Positions 53,218 to 61,790 of a DNA stretch of 64,000 nt are shown piece by piece; the stretch's first letter is position 1, and the number at the start of each line of letters is the position of its first letter. Location of the stretch: positions 868,001-932,000 of the forward strand of contig OZ245829.1 in assembly GCA_965228625.1 (NCBI GenBank). Reading direction: 5' to 3'. The translations under genes and the position numbers were made by a program. Under the pieces are notes generated by a model. That model did no database searches, was not told the DNA's origin, and saw nothing but the letters and a program-made list of their open reading frames with translations. This DNA is from UBA2767 sp965228625 (lineage in GTDB: Bacteria; Pseudomonadota; Alphaproteobacteria; Rhizobiales; Methyloligellaceae).

Positions 53218-55506
53218 GTGGAGGGCAGCAAGGTCCTGCTTGCAGGCAACCTATCTGACAACATTCCCGCTGAACTTGCGGGGCATGCAACCTTAGAGCC
53301 GTCAGGGGAGTTCGAGGCGGGCTCCTACGCCACCATTACGCTCGTCTACACCGCCGGCTTCTACGGGATCGACGACAGCGGCAGCATCAAGATTGTCGGC
53401 CGGTTCGCGACCGACCAGACGACGCCGCAGTTCGACGACCCCTCGGCCCCCGGCTACACCACCGTCGTCGCCAGCAACAACGCGAAACTGGAAGTGCGCT
53501 ACGACCCGAAGGGCAATGTCCGGCCCTGGGACGCGACCCTCTATATCAAGGTGGTGAACGGCTTCATGAAAGAGGGCGACACGATCACCATCGTGTTCGG
53601 TGAACAGAGCGGCGGCTCGCCCGGCATGCGCCTTCAGACCTTTTGCGAGGACACATTCGAGTTCCGCGTCCTCGTCGACGCGATTGCCACCTACACCTAT
53701 GTGCCAATCCCGGATCAGCCCACCATCAACATCGTGCCCGGGCCGCCTGAGACGTGGCGCGCGGTGCTGCCGACGACGCATCCGGCGGACGAACCCTTCC
53801 GCCTTTCACTGAAGGGCGAGGACAGGTGGGGCAATCCGAGCGACAAGGTCTCCGCCACCTTGCGGCTGAAGGCAACGCCCGCGATTACCGGTTTGCCGGA
53901 GACCGTCTCGTTCGCGCCCGGCGCTTTCGCCCACATCGTCGAGGGGCTGACCGTGAGTGAGCCGGGCGTATACCGGATCGACGTCACGGACGAGGGCGGC
54001 ACGCCGCTCTGCGTGTCCAACCCTCTGCGGATCGTCGCGAAGGAAGACGGGCAGACCCTGCACTTCTGGGGCGACGTGCACGGTCAGAGCGAAGAGACCA
54101 TCGGCACCAACAGTGCGCGGCAATACATGGAGTTCGCGCGTGACAAGGCGTTCATCGACGTCATCGGCCATCAGGGCAACGACTTCCAGATCACCAAGGA
54201 GTTCTGGGCGGATCTCAATGCGCTCATGGGCGAGTACAACGAGCCGGACCGCTTCGTCACGCTTCCGGGATATGAATGGTCCGGCAACACCTTCCTCGGC
54301 GGCGACCGCAACGTCTTCTACATGACGGAAGACCGGCCGATTTACCGCTCGTCTCATGCACTCGTCGACGATATGAGCGACATCGATACCGACTGCGGGA
54401 CGGCGGCAGCACTCTTCGAGAAACTGATCGAGAACGGCGAGGACACGGTCTGTCTCGCCCATTGTGGCGGGCGCTATGCGGATGTGAAGGTGGCGCATGA
54501 CGGACGCGTGGAGAAATCCGTCGAGGTCCATTCGTCCTGGGGCACCTTCGAGTGGATCCTCCATGACGCACTGGAGATGGGCTATCGCGTCGGCGTCGTC
54601 TGCAATTCCGACGGCCACAAGGGACGGCCCGGCGCGAGCTATCCCGGTTCGTCCAAGTTTGGCGCGATCGGCGGGCTCACCTGCTTCCGCACACCGGAAC
54701 TGACACGCGCCGCGATCTTCGACTGCTTCCGCAAGCGCCACCACTACGGCACGACCGGCAACCGCATGATCCTCGACGTGACTGCGGAGTTTGAATCCGA
54801 CGGTACGCTGTATCACAACGACCCGGCCCTCGGTCCCGCGGAGGGCCGGCCCGCCCGGGACGCGGTGATGGGAGACATCGTCCAGCTCGGATCGGGGGAT
54901 GCGACGCTGAAGATTCACGCGATCGGATCCGCGCCCATCGAGCGCATCGACATCTTCAACGGGCTTGAACATGTCTCGACCCACCGGCCTTTCGCGGCGG
55001 ACGACCTTGGGCGGCGCATCCGGGTGATCTGGGAAGGGGCCGAATACCGCGGGCGGTTCCGGCAGGTCATATGGGACGGCTCGGCCACGTTCGAGGACAA
55101 CGAGATCGAGCGCGTCGCGCCGATCAACTTCTTCAACCGCGACAAGACACTCGACCAGGATGGCGCGAATGAAGTGCGCTGGCGCGCATTGACCACCGGC
55201 AATTATGGCGGGTTTGACGCCTGGCTGAAGGACGCACGTGCGGGCTCGATCGACATCGAGACACCGGTCGTTTCCGAGAAACTGAGTATTTCCGATATCG
55301 GACTGGAGGACACCGTATTCGACGCCGGGAAGCTCGGACGAAAGCTGCGCCTGTTCCGGCTGCCGGACGAGAACCCGCATTTCGAGATGTCCCTCGCAGA
55401 GGAGATCCCGTTGCGCGACGATGGTGACAACGCGCTTTATGTGCGGGTCACGCAGGAGGACGGCCATCAGGCCTGGTCCAGTCCGATTTACATCTTCCGC
55501 TCATGA
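53218..55506 (+). CDS. DUF3604 domain protein (PHP-like metal-dependent hydrolase)
   Basis: A 762-residue protein from GTG at 53218 with GGAGG upstream and no signal peptide. The first 270 residues look beta-rich, with two Ig-like segments. The PHP-like part starts at 282 (HFWGDVHGQ) and has possible metal ligands at H318 (GHQGND), H415 (LAHCGG) and D465/H467 (NSDGHKG). DUF3604 proteins are uncharacterised, and are often near sulfatases. It overlaps the sulfatase gene by 4 bases. It may be a phosphoesterase or another hydrolase acting on the same substrate. Confidence 0.8.
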   Translation: MEGSKVLLAGNLSDNIPAELAGHATLEPSGEFEAGSYATITLVYTAGFYGIDDSGSIKIVGRFATDQTTPQFDDPSAPGYTTVVASNNAKLEVRYDPKGNVRPWDATLYIKVVNGFMKEGDTITIVFGEQSGGSPGMRLQTFCEDTFEFRVLVDAIATYTYVPIPDQPTINIVPGPPETWRAVLPTTHPADEPFRLSLKGEDRWGNPSDKVSATLRLKATPAITGLPETVSFAPGAFAHIVEGLTVSEPGVYRIDVTDEGGTPLCVSNPLRIVAKEDGQTLHFWGDVHGQSEETIGTNSARQYMEFARDKAFIDVIGHQGNDFQITKEFWADLNALMGEYNEPDRFVTLPGYEWSGNTFLGGDRNVFYMTEDRPIYRSSHALVDDMSDIDTDCGTAAALFEKLIENGEDTVCLAHCGGRYADVKVAHDGRVEKSVEVHSSWGTFEWILHDALEMGYRVGVVCNSDGHKGRPGASYPGSSKFGAIGGLTCFRTPELTRAAIFDCFRKRHHYGTTGNRMILDVTAEFESDGTLYHNDPALGPAEGRPARDAVMGDIVQLGSGDATLKIHAIGSAPIERIDIFNGLEHVSTHRPFAADDLGRRIRVIWEGAEYRGRFRQVIWDGSATFEDNEIERVAPINFFNRDKTLDQDGANEVRWRALTTGNYGGFDAWLKDARAGSIDIETPVVSEKLSISDIGLEDTVFDAGKLGRKLRLFRLPDENPHFEMSLAEEIPLRDDGDNALYVRVTQEDGHQAWSSPIYIFRS

Positions 55507-56963
55507 CGCCGGCCAATCTGCTTATCATCATGTCCGACCAGCATAACCGGCACCTCGCCGGATGCTACGGACATGACATCGTGCAGACGCCGCACCTCGA
55601 CAGGCTGGCGGCACAGGGCGCGCGGTTCGATGCGGCCTATACCCCCTGCCCCGTATGCGTTCCCGCGCGCGCCGCCTTCGCCACCGGCAAATACGTCCAC
55701 CAGATCCGGCACTGGGACAACGCCATGCCGTTCGACGGGTCGGAGCCGAGCTGGCACAGCGTGCTGCGCGATCGCGGGCATCAGGTGGTCTCGATCGGCA
55801 AGCTCCATTTTCGGTCCGATGGCGACGACAACGGGTTTTCCGACGAGCAGATCGGCATGCACGTTATTGAAGGCAAAGGCGATCTGCTCGGTCTCGTGCG
55901 CGACGAGGACATGCCGAAGCGGGCCGGCGCCTACAAGATGGCCAGGATGGCCGGTCCAGGTGAGTCCATCTACACGACCTACGACCGGGAGATATCGGCG
56001 CGCGCACAGGTCTGGCTGCGTGAAGAGGCGCACAAATATCAGGAGACGCCCTGGGTCCTGTTCGTATCCTTCGTCTGCCCGCACTTCCCGCTGACCGCGC
56101 CGCCCGAGCACTATTACCGCTACTACGATCAGGACCTGCCGCCGCCGAAGCTCTATGAGCTGCGGGACGAGGAGGTGCACCCTTATCTCGACGACTACCG
56201 GCGCTCATTCGCCTACGACGAGTTCTTCGAGACACCCGAAATGGTGAAACGGGCCCAGGCCGGCTACATGGGCCTTTGCAGCTTTCTTGATGAGAACATC
56301 GGCAACGTGCTCGCCGCTCTCGACAAGGCGGGGCTGAGCGATACGACCCGCATCGTCTACACCAGTGATCACGGCGACAACCTTGGCAATCGCGGACTGT
56401 GGGGCAAATCGACCATGTTCGAAGAATCCGTCGGCGTGCCCCTTATCGTGAAGGGCCCGGGGATTGCGGAAGGCCGGGCCGTCGCCACGCCGACCAACCT
56501 GCTCGATCTCTATCCCTTCATCATCGATTGCGCCGGTGAGGCGTCGCCGGAGACCCTGCCCGAAGACCTGCCCGGAACCGATGTCATGAAACTCATCGAC
56601 GGCGGGGAACCGGACCGCGTGGTGTTTTCCGAGTATCACGGCATGGGTTCGAAAACCGCCGCTTACATGGTCCGTAAGGGGCATTACAAGCTGGTCGCCT
56701 ATGCCGCCTACCCGCCGCAGCTCTTCGATCTCGCGGAAGATCCCGACGAGCTGAACGACCTGGCCGCGGATGAGAACGCCCGGCCCATTCTCGAAGAGCT
56801 GACGGGCGAGCTGAAGAAGATCTGCGATCCGCAAGCGACCGACACGGAAGCCAAGGCCGATCAGCAGAAACTCATGGAGTTGCGCGGCGGACGCGACGCG
56901 GTCATTGAATGGGGCGATTTGGGCTTCAGCGTGCCGCCGGGTGTCAAACCGCAGTTCGACTAG
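55503..56963 (+). CDS. Sulfatase, choline-sulfatase-like, Cys-type
   Basis: A 486-residue alkaline-phosphatase-superfamily enzyme without a signal peptide, so cytoplasmic. The formylglycine motif is C52-V-P-A-R56 within CPVCVPARAAFATG; metal ligands include D12 and Q13 (SDQH) and D289/H290 (TSDHGDNLG). It needs maturation of C52 by a formylglycine-generating enzyme, not encoded here. FSEYHGMGS near the C-terminus resembles the choline-sulfatase group. A phosphonate monoester hydrolase activity is the main alternative. It is the last gene of the GntR-led operon and its stop overlaps the convergent racemase gene. Confidence 0.87.
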   Translation: MTPANLLIIMSDQHNRHLAGCYGHDIVQTPHLDRLAAQGARFDAAYTPCPVCVPARAAFATGKYVHQIRHWDNAMPFDGSEPSWHSVLRDRGHQVVSIGKLHFRSDGDDNGFSDEQIGMHVIEGKGDLLGLVRDEDMPKRAGAYKMARMAGPGESIYTTYDREISARAQVWLREEAHKYQETPWVLFVSFVCPHFPLTAPPEHYYRYYDQDLPPPKLYELRDEEVHPYLDDYRRSFAYDEFFETPEMVKRAQAGYMGLCSFLDENIGNVLAALDKAGLSDTTRIVYTSDHGDNLGNRGLWGKSTMFEESVGVPLIVKGPGIAEGRAVATPTNLLDLYPFIIDCAGEASPETLPEDLPGTDVMKLIDGGEPDRVVFSEYHGMGSKTAAYMVRKGHYKLVAYAAYPPQLFDLAEDPDELNDLAADENARPILEELTGELKKICDPQATDTEAKADQQKLMELRGGRDAVIEWGDLGFSVPPGVKPQFD

Positions 56964-57655
56964 CCGGCCGAGCGACCGTTCGCGTGGCCGTTGGCGCGAT
57001 ATTCCAGGCGAATTGCGGACAGGGCCGCGGCAACCGCAGCTTGCGTGGGATCGATCACCGGGATTTCCAGCTCCGTTTCCATACACTGCCGGTAGCGCGC
57101 CATGCCCGCACACCCCAGCACGATGACGTTGGCGCTGTAGTCGTCGCGCAGTTGCCGTCCGACCTCGAGCATCCGCGTTGTCACCGACGCCTCGTCCGCC
57201 AATTCGGCGACCGTCAGGTTGACGGGAAGATCTCCGACGATGCGGCTGTCGAGCCCGAGGGCTCTCGCATAGCTCCAGTGCCTGTCGACAGCCTTCTCAA
57301 GCACCGATACCACCCCGATCCGTCCACCAAGCATGATGGCTGTCGCCAGTCCCGTCTCGGCGATACCGAAAACCGGCTTGGGCGTGATCTCTCGTGCGGC
57401 GCGGAGACCAGGATCGGAATAACAGGCGATCACGAGAGCGGAGGCATCGCTCGCCTTTTCCTCGACGGCAGCTCCGACGCAGGATGCCGCCACATCCACG
57501 TCGCGCTCGCTTTCGATGCCGTAAGGACCATCCTCCAGAGTGATGCACTTGATCGGTGGTGCATCGTTCGATCGCAGCGGATCGAGGGCGCGGTCGATTG
57601 CGGCCGTGACCTCGTGATTGCTGTTGGGATTGATCACCAGGACTGGTAGCGACAT
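56960..57655 (-). CDS. Aspartate/glutamate racemase family, hydantoin-racemase-like
   Basis: A 231-residue racemase. The two catalytic Cys are C78 (IACYSDPG) and C182 (LGCAGMARY), spaced as in hydantoin racemase, and VINPNSN is the typical N-terminus. It is 33 bases downstream of the carbamoylase-like gene in the same direction. With it, it may racemise 5-substituted hydantoins or a related ring. Asp/Glu racemase or maleate isomerase-like activity is less likely. Confidence 0.82.
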   Translation of the reverse strand: MSLPVLVINPNSNHEVTAAIDRALDPLRSNDAPPIKCITLEDGPYGIESERDVDVAASCVGAAVEEKASDASALVIACYSDPGLRAAREITPKPVFGIAETGLATAIMLGGRIGVVSVLEKAVDRHWSYARALGLDSRIVGDLPVNLTVAELADEASVTTRMLEVGRQLRDDYSANVIVLGCAGMARYRQCMETELEIPVIDPTQAAVAAALSAIRLEYRANGHANGRSAG

Positions 57656-57688
57656 GCAGCACCTTTCGGTTTGCCGGACAACGGCCTT

Positions 57689-58627
57689 CTAGTCGGGACG
57701 CACGACCCCGGTCTGTTGCGTGATCAGACCGTAATGCTCGGGCCGGCGATGACGGTCGAAGTCAAAGATGGTCTCCTTGAAGAAGGTGCATTCGTCGAGA
57801 TCGCAATCCGCGACGATCAGCTCATCGTCCAGTGTCTGCGATCTTGCGACGATCTGCCCTGACGGATGGACGATTGCGGACCCGCCCATCAGCTCGTGCC
57901 CGTCTTCCACGCCCGCCTTTGCGATCGAGACGACCCAGGTTCCGTTCTGATAGGCGCCCGCCTGCACCGAAATATCGTTGTGGAATGTGCGCAGATTCTC
58001 CTGTTCGCTCTGGCGTTGCGAGTTGCTCGACGGCGTGTTGAACCCGAGCAGAACCATTTCCACGCCCTGCAGGCCCATGACCCGGTAGGTCTCCGGCCAG
58101 CGGCGGTCGTTGCAAATGCACATGCCGAATATGCCGTCCATGAAGCGCCAGACACGGAATCCGGTGTTGCCGACTTCGAAGTACTTCTTCTCCAGGTGCT
58201 GGAAGGCACGGTCGGGATCGAATTCCGCATGTCCCGGCAGATGCGTCTTGCGGTACTTGCCGACGATGTTTCCCGCCTCGTCCACGAGAATCGAGGTGTT
58301 GAAATGATGCCGCGCCCCGTTTTCCCTGGCGATCTCCGCATAGCCGAAGGTGAAGGCAATGCCGTGTTCCCTCGCCCGGTCGAACAGCGGCTGCGTCGCC
58401 GCGTTCGGCATCTCCTCCTCGAAATACCGGTCGACCTCGCCCTGGTCGTCCATATCCCAGCGCGGGAAAAACGTGGTCAGGGTCAGCTCGGGAAATGCGA
58501 CGAGGTTGCAGCCTGCCTCATGCGCCTGGTCCAGGAGCTTGATCATTCGCGAAACCGCGACCTCGCGGCTATCGGACTTCTGCAGCGGACCCATCTGGGC
58601 GCCGCCTACGCGAACAACTCGGGACAT
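57689..58627 (-). CDS. Nitrilase-family amidohydrolase, N-carbamoyl-D-amino-acid hydrolase-like
   Basis: A 312-residue enzyme. The catalytic triad is E47 (FPE), K127 (YRK) and C172 (CICNDRRWPE), matching the numbering of Agrobacterium D-carbamoylase. KTHLPGHAEFDPD and GFNTPSSNSQR are further carbamoylase-type segments. It would convert an N-carbamoyl-D-amino acid to the amino acid, CO2 and ammonia. It is divergent from the LysR gene with an inverted repeat between them. No cyclic hydantoinase is visible in the window. Confidence 0.85.
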   Translation of the reverse strand: MSRVVRVGGAQMGPLQKSDSREVAVSRMIKLLDQAHEAGCNLVAFPELTLTTFFPRWDMDDQGEVDRYFEEEMPNAATQPLFDRAREHGIAFTFGYAEIARENGARHHFNTSILVDEAGNIVGKYRKTHLPGHAEFDPDRAFQHLEKKYFEVGNTGFRVWRFMDGIFGMCICNDRRWPETYRVMGLQGVEMVLLGFNTPSSNSQRQSEQENLRTFHNDISVQAGAYQNGTWVVSIAKAGVEDGHELMGGSAIVHPSGQIVARSQTLDDELIVADCDLDECTFFKETIFDFDRHRRPEHYGLITQQTGVVRPD

Positions 58628-58704
58628 TTCTCAACGCCTCCAGTCAATGGTGAATCACTTGGTGGACAACCATGCAGATATTCGGGGACTTCTCAATCAC
58701 AACG

Positions 58705-58727
58705 AATTCGACCTACAATGTCGAATT
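58705..58727. promoter_or_regulatory. Perfect inverted repeat, likely LysR site
   Basis: AATTCGAC (58705-58712) and GTCGAATT (58720-58727) form a perfect 8-base inverted repeat with a 7-base spacer. It lies in the 138-base divergent promoter, 38 bases before the LysR start and about 78 bases before the carbamoylase start. The size and symmetry are typical of a LysR-type recognition site. Confidence 0.72.
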
Positions 58728-58765
58728 AAGATTTGTGGCTTTGATATTTCCGCAGGTTATAGCTG

Positions 58766-59680
58766 ATGAACCTCCGGCAACTCGAGATTTTTCGCGCCGT
58801 GATGCAGGGCGGCTCGACCAAGAACGCCGCGCATCTGCTGCTTATCTCGCAGCCGGCGGTGAGCAATATGATCCGGCAGTTCGAGGATCAGCTCGGGTTT
58901 CCGTTGTTCGAGCGCACGGGCGGGCGGCTGCGTCCGACGCCCGAGGCGCGCACCCTGTACGCCAATTCCGAGTCCCTGTTCACCCATTTCGACGCCATCC
59001 GGAACCTCGCCGAGGACCTGCGCGATACGCAGGCGGGAACACTGAAGTTCCTCGCCAGCCCCAGTATCGGCCAAACGCTCATCCCGGGTGCAATCGCGGC
59101 TTTTGTCCACGACCGGCCCGCCGTGAAAGTCGGGTTCGACACACCGCCGCATGAGCACATCATCGATCTGCTGACCGGAAACCAGGCGGATTTCGGGCTG
59201 ACCATCACGCCGATCGATCATCCGGCGGTGGAGACCAAGGTGGTCCGCAGGGGCAAACTGGTCTGCGTTATGCCGAAGGGCCACCGCCTGGCGAAGAAAA
59301 ACGTCATCGGACCGAAGGACCTTCGCGACGAGCACCTGATTTCCTATCCGCGCGCCTCTCCCATCGGACTGGTCGTCGACGAGGCGTTTCGCACCTCCGG
59401 CGAGTACCAGAAGATAAATATCGATGTCCGGTTCTGCTATACCGCCTGCACACTTGTGGATGCGGGCGCGGGCGTCGCAGTCGTCGACGAGTTCACGGTC
59501 AGCGTTCAGAATTTCACGAATCTCGTTGTGAAGCCCTTCAGGTCAAATCAGGACGTGAAGGTCTCGCTGTCTTATCCGCGGTTGCGGCCGCCGTCGCGGT
59601 TGGCGATGACCTTTCTCGAGGACTATCTCTGGAGAACCGGCGCGTTCTGGAACAACTCCGGGAAGACGGCTGCCGAGTGA
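58766..59680 (+). CDS. LysR family transcriptional regulator
   Basis: A 304-residue regulator. The winged helix includes STKNAAHLLLISQPAVSNMIRQFE (about 17-40) and the C-terminal effector domain is complete. The N-terminus (MNLRQLEIFRAVMQGGS) resembles the NocR/OccR-like subgroup of amino-acid-derived opine regulators. It sits between the carbamoylase/racemase pair and the ABC transporter and probably controls one or both. Confidence 0.87.
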   Translation: MNLRQLEIFRAVMQGGSTKNAAHLLLISQPAVSNMIRQFEDQLGFPLFERTGGRLRPTPEARTLYANSESLFTHFDAIRNLAEDLRDTQAGTLKFLASPSIGQTLIPGAIAAFVHDRPAVKVGFDTPPHEHIIDLLTGNQADFGLTITPIDHPAVETKVVRRGKLVCVMPKGHRLAKKNVIGPKDLRDEHLISYPRASPIGLVVDEAFRTSGEYQKINIDVRFCYTACTLVDAGAGVAVVDEFTVSVQNFTNLVVKPFRSNQDVKVSLSYPRLRPPSRLAMTFLEDYLWRTGAFWNNSGKTAAE

Positions 59681-59899
59681 CACTGCGAAGGACCTGGAGG
59701 CGCCGGCAATACATGCAGGATCGGGCCTCATCTTGCGGCCGGAAACCCTTATATAATTTATGATTATTCGCTCCGCGCGATAATTAATTCGACTTTATTG
59801 AAGCCGGGTCTCATCCTTTTGAATTGGGAGTGAGATCGAACTGTTGGGGGTCAACAGACACAGAGCGTCCCTTCCAAATTCTCGTCCTCCTCCCGTGAA

Positions 59900-59913
59900 C
59901 ACTGTCGACAGTG
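59900..59913. promoter_or_regulatory. Perfect 14-base palindrome before NMT1-type transporter
   Basis: CACTGTCGACAGTG is a perfect palindrome 24 bases before the binding-protein start. As RNA it can form a 5-base stem with a TCGA loop just ahead of the GGAGG at 59926-59930. The 257-base gap also holds an AT-rich block at 59751-59800 with TATAAT (59752-59757), a likely promoter region. Operator or translation-control hairpin are both possible. Confidence 0.6.
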
Positions 59914-59937
59914 CCCTAGTGAATTGGAGGAATGATT

Positions 59938-60954
59938 ATGCGCGTTCGAGACTGGACCCGACGCCTGGGACTACTCGCATCCGGTGGCGCCCTCGCCCTT
60001 GCCGCCGCCCTGACACTCTCAAACCCGGCCAAGGCCGACGAAGACGTCCACTTCCTGCTCGACTGGATACCTTCAGGTGAAATGGCCGCCTATTATGCGG
60101 GCTGGTCGAAGGGCTTCTGGAAGGACCAGGGGCTGAACATCAAGATCAGCCGCGGGTACGGCTCGGGCGACACGGCCGCCAAGGTCGCAGCCAACGCGGC
60201 CGACTTCGGCATCGCCGACATCGCCGCCGTGTTCGCCGCACGCGAGCGCGCCCAGGCGCCGATCAAGCTGATCAGTTCGCTCTATACGTTCTCGCCGCAC
60301 TCGCTTTTCGTCCTGAAAAGTTCAGGCATCAAGGACTTCAAGGACCTCGCCGGCAAGAAGATCGGCATCACGCCAGGGAACAGCCACAAGCTCCATTTCC
60401 CCGCGGTCGCACAGCGTGTCGGCCTCAATCCGGACGAAGTGAAATGGATCAATTCCGATGCGTCGGCCATGGCCGCGTTGCTCATCGGCAAGAAGATCGA
60501 CGCCGCCCCGTTCTACTCGATCCACCACTACTATCAGAACAAGGCTGCAAAGAAGGCCGGTGAGGAGATTCTCGTGCTTCCGTTCGTGGAGACCGGATTT
60601 GCCATCTACGCGGCATCGATCATCACGACGGAAAAGACGATCAAGGAGCGCCCGGAAACGGTGAAGAAATTCCTGGCGGGTCTGTGGACATCGCTCAACT
60701 GGGCCAAGGACAATCAGGAAGAGGCCTGCAAACTGCACGTGGCCAAGGTTCCGGAGGTCGCGCTTGATGATTGCATGGGCAGCCTGAAAGCCATGCTCGG
60801 CTTCGTTTTCAATGACAGCTCGGAAAAAACCGGCCTCGGCAAGTTCGATCCGAAACGGCTGATCTTCACCTATCAGGTCGCCGCGAAAGCGCAGAAGCTT
60901 AATGCGGACGCCGATGCGAATCTGGCCGTTGATACGAGCCTCCTGCCGAACTGA
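59938..60954 (+). CDS. ABC transporter substrate-binding protein, NMT1/THI5-like
   Basis: About 338 residues from the ATG at 59938; the ATG at 59932 is too close to GGAGG. A signal peptide is present (Arg pair near the start, cut near residue 33 after AKA). HFLLDWIPSGEMAAYYAG and GSGDTAAKVAANAADFGIADIA are the NMT1/THI5 pattern of importers for pyrimidines, thiamine precursors, riboflavin or hydantoins. It leads an operon with ATPase, permease and amidohydrolase. The ligand is likely a nitrogen heterocycle. Confidence 0.87.
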   Translation: MRVRDWTRRLGLLASGGALALAAALTLSNPAKADEDVHFLLDWIPSGEMAAYYAGWSKGFWKDQGLNIKISRGYGSGDTAAKVAANAADFGIADIAAVFAARERAQAPIKLISSLYTFSPHSLFVLKSSGIKDFKDLAGKKIGITPGNSHKLHFPAVAQRVGLNPDEVKWINSDASAMAALLIGKKIDAAPFYSIHHYYQNKAAKKAGEEILVLPFVETGFAIYAASIITTEKTIKERPETVKKFLAGLWTSLNWAKDNQEEACKLHVAKVPEVALDDCMGSLKAMLGFVFNDSSEKTGLGKFDPKRLIFTYQVAAKAQKLNADADANLAVDTSLLPN

Positions 60955-60956
60955 CC

Positions 60957-61790
60957 ATGAGCACCACACTGACAGCCCGGGCGTCACAGGCGCCCGGGCG
61001 CGCGACAAGCCCTTCCACGGAGACGCAGGACGTGACCGCGATCAAGATCACGAATGCGTCCAAGGTCTTTCAATCCTGGGATGGGGAAGAGATCGTCGCC
61101 CTCGACGACATCTCGCTCGAAATCAAGGAAAACGAGTTCGTCAGCCTTGTCGGTCCCTCGGGCTGTGGGAAATCCACGATGCTTCGGCTTCTCGCAGGGC
61201 TGATCCTGCCCACTGGCGGAACCGTGGATATCGACGGCACGCCGGTGACCGAGCCGCGCAAGGATACGGGCATTGTCTTTCAGCAGGCGACGCTGCTGCC
61301 GTGGAAGACAATCCTCGACAATGTGCTGTTTCCGCTCAGCGTCATGAACGAGATGAAACCGGACTCCGAACAGATCGCCCGCGACCTGCTGGCGCTCGCC
61401 GGTCTGGACGGCTTCGAGAAGAAGTACCCCGACGAACTCTCAGGCGGCATGCAACAGCGCGCCGCTATCTGCCGCGCCCTTGTCCATGATCCGGAAATCC
61501 TGCTGATGGACGAACCTTTCGGTGCGCTCGATGCGCTCACCCGCGAGGAGATGTCCCTGGAGCTTCTGCGGATCTGGACCGAACGACCGAAGACGATCGT
61601 CTTCGTGACCCATTCGATCACCGAAGCCGTTCTGATGTCCGACCGGGTCGTCGTCATGTCGGCAAGACCGGGCCGGATCATGGAGATCATCGATATTCCG
61701 GTGGACCGGCCGAGATCATTTGAATCAGAGGCACGAAATGACTTCCAAAACTGCGCCCAGCGCATCCGTTTCCTCATCACCGGCAAGTGA
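60957..61790 (+). CDS. ABC transporter ATP-binding protein, SsuB/TauB-like
   Basis: A 277-residue ATPase. An N-terminal Ser/Thr-rich stretch of about 25 residues precedes the domain. Walker A GPSGCGKST is at 66-74, signature LSGGMQQRAAICRAL and Walker B ILLMDEPFGALDALTREE follow. It begins 2 bases after the binding-protein stop and its end overlaps the permease gene by 53 bases. Confidence 0.88.
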   Translation: MSTTLTARASQAPGRATSPSTETQDVTAIKITNASKVFQSWDGEEIVALDDISLEIKENEFVSLVGPSGCGKSTMLRLLAGLILPTGGTVDIDGTPVTEPRKDTGIVFQQATLLPWKTILDNVLFPLSVMNEMKPDSEQIARDLLALAGLDGFEKKYPDELSGGMQQRAAICRALVHDPEILLMDEPFGALDALTREEMSLELLRIWTERPKTIVFVTHSITEAVLMSDRVVVMSARPGRIMEIIDIPVDRPRSFESEARNDFQNCAQRIRFLITGK

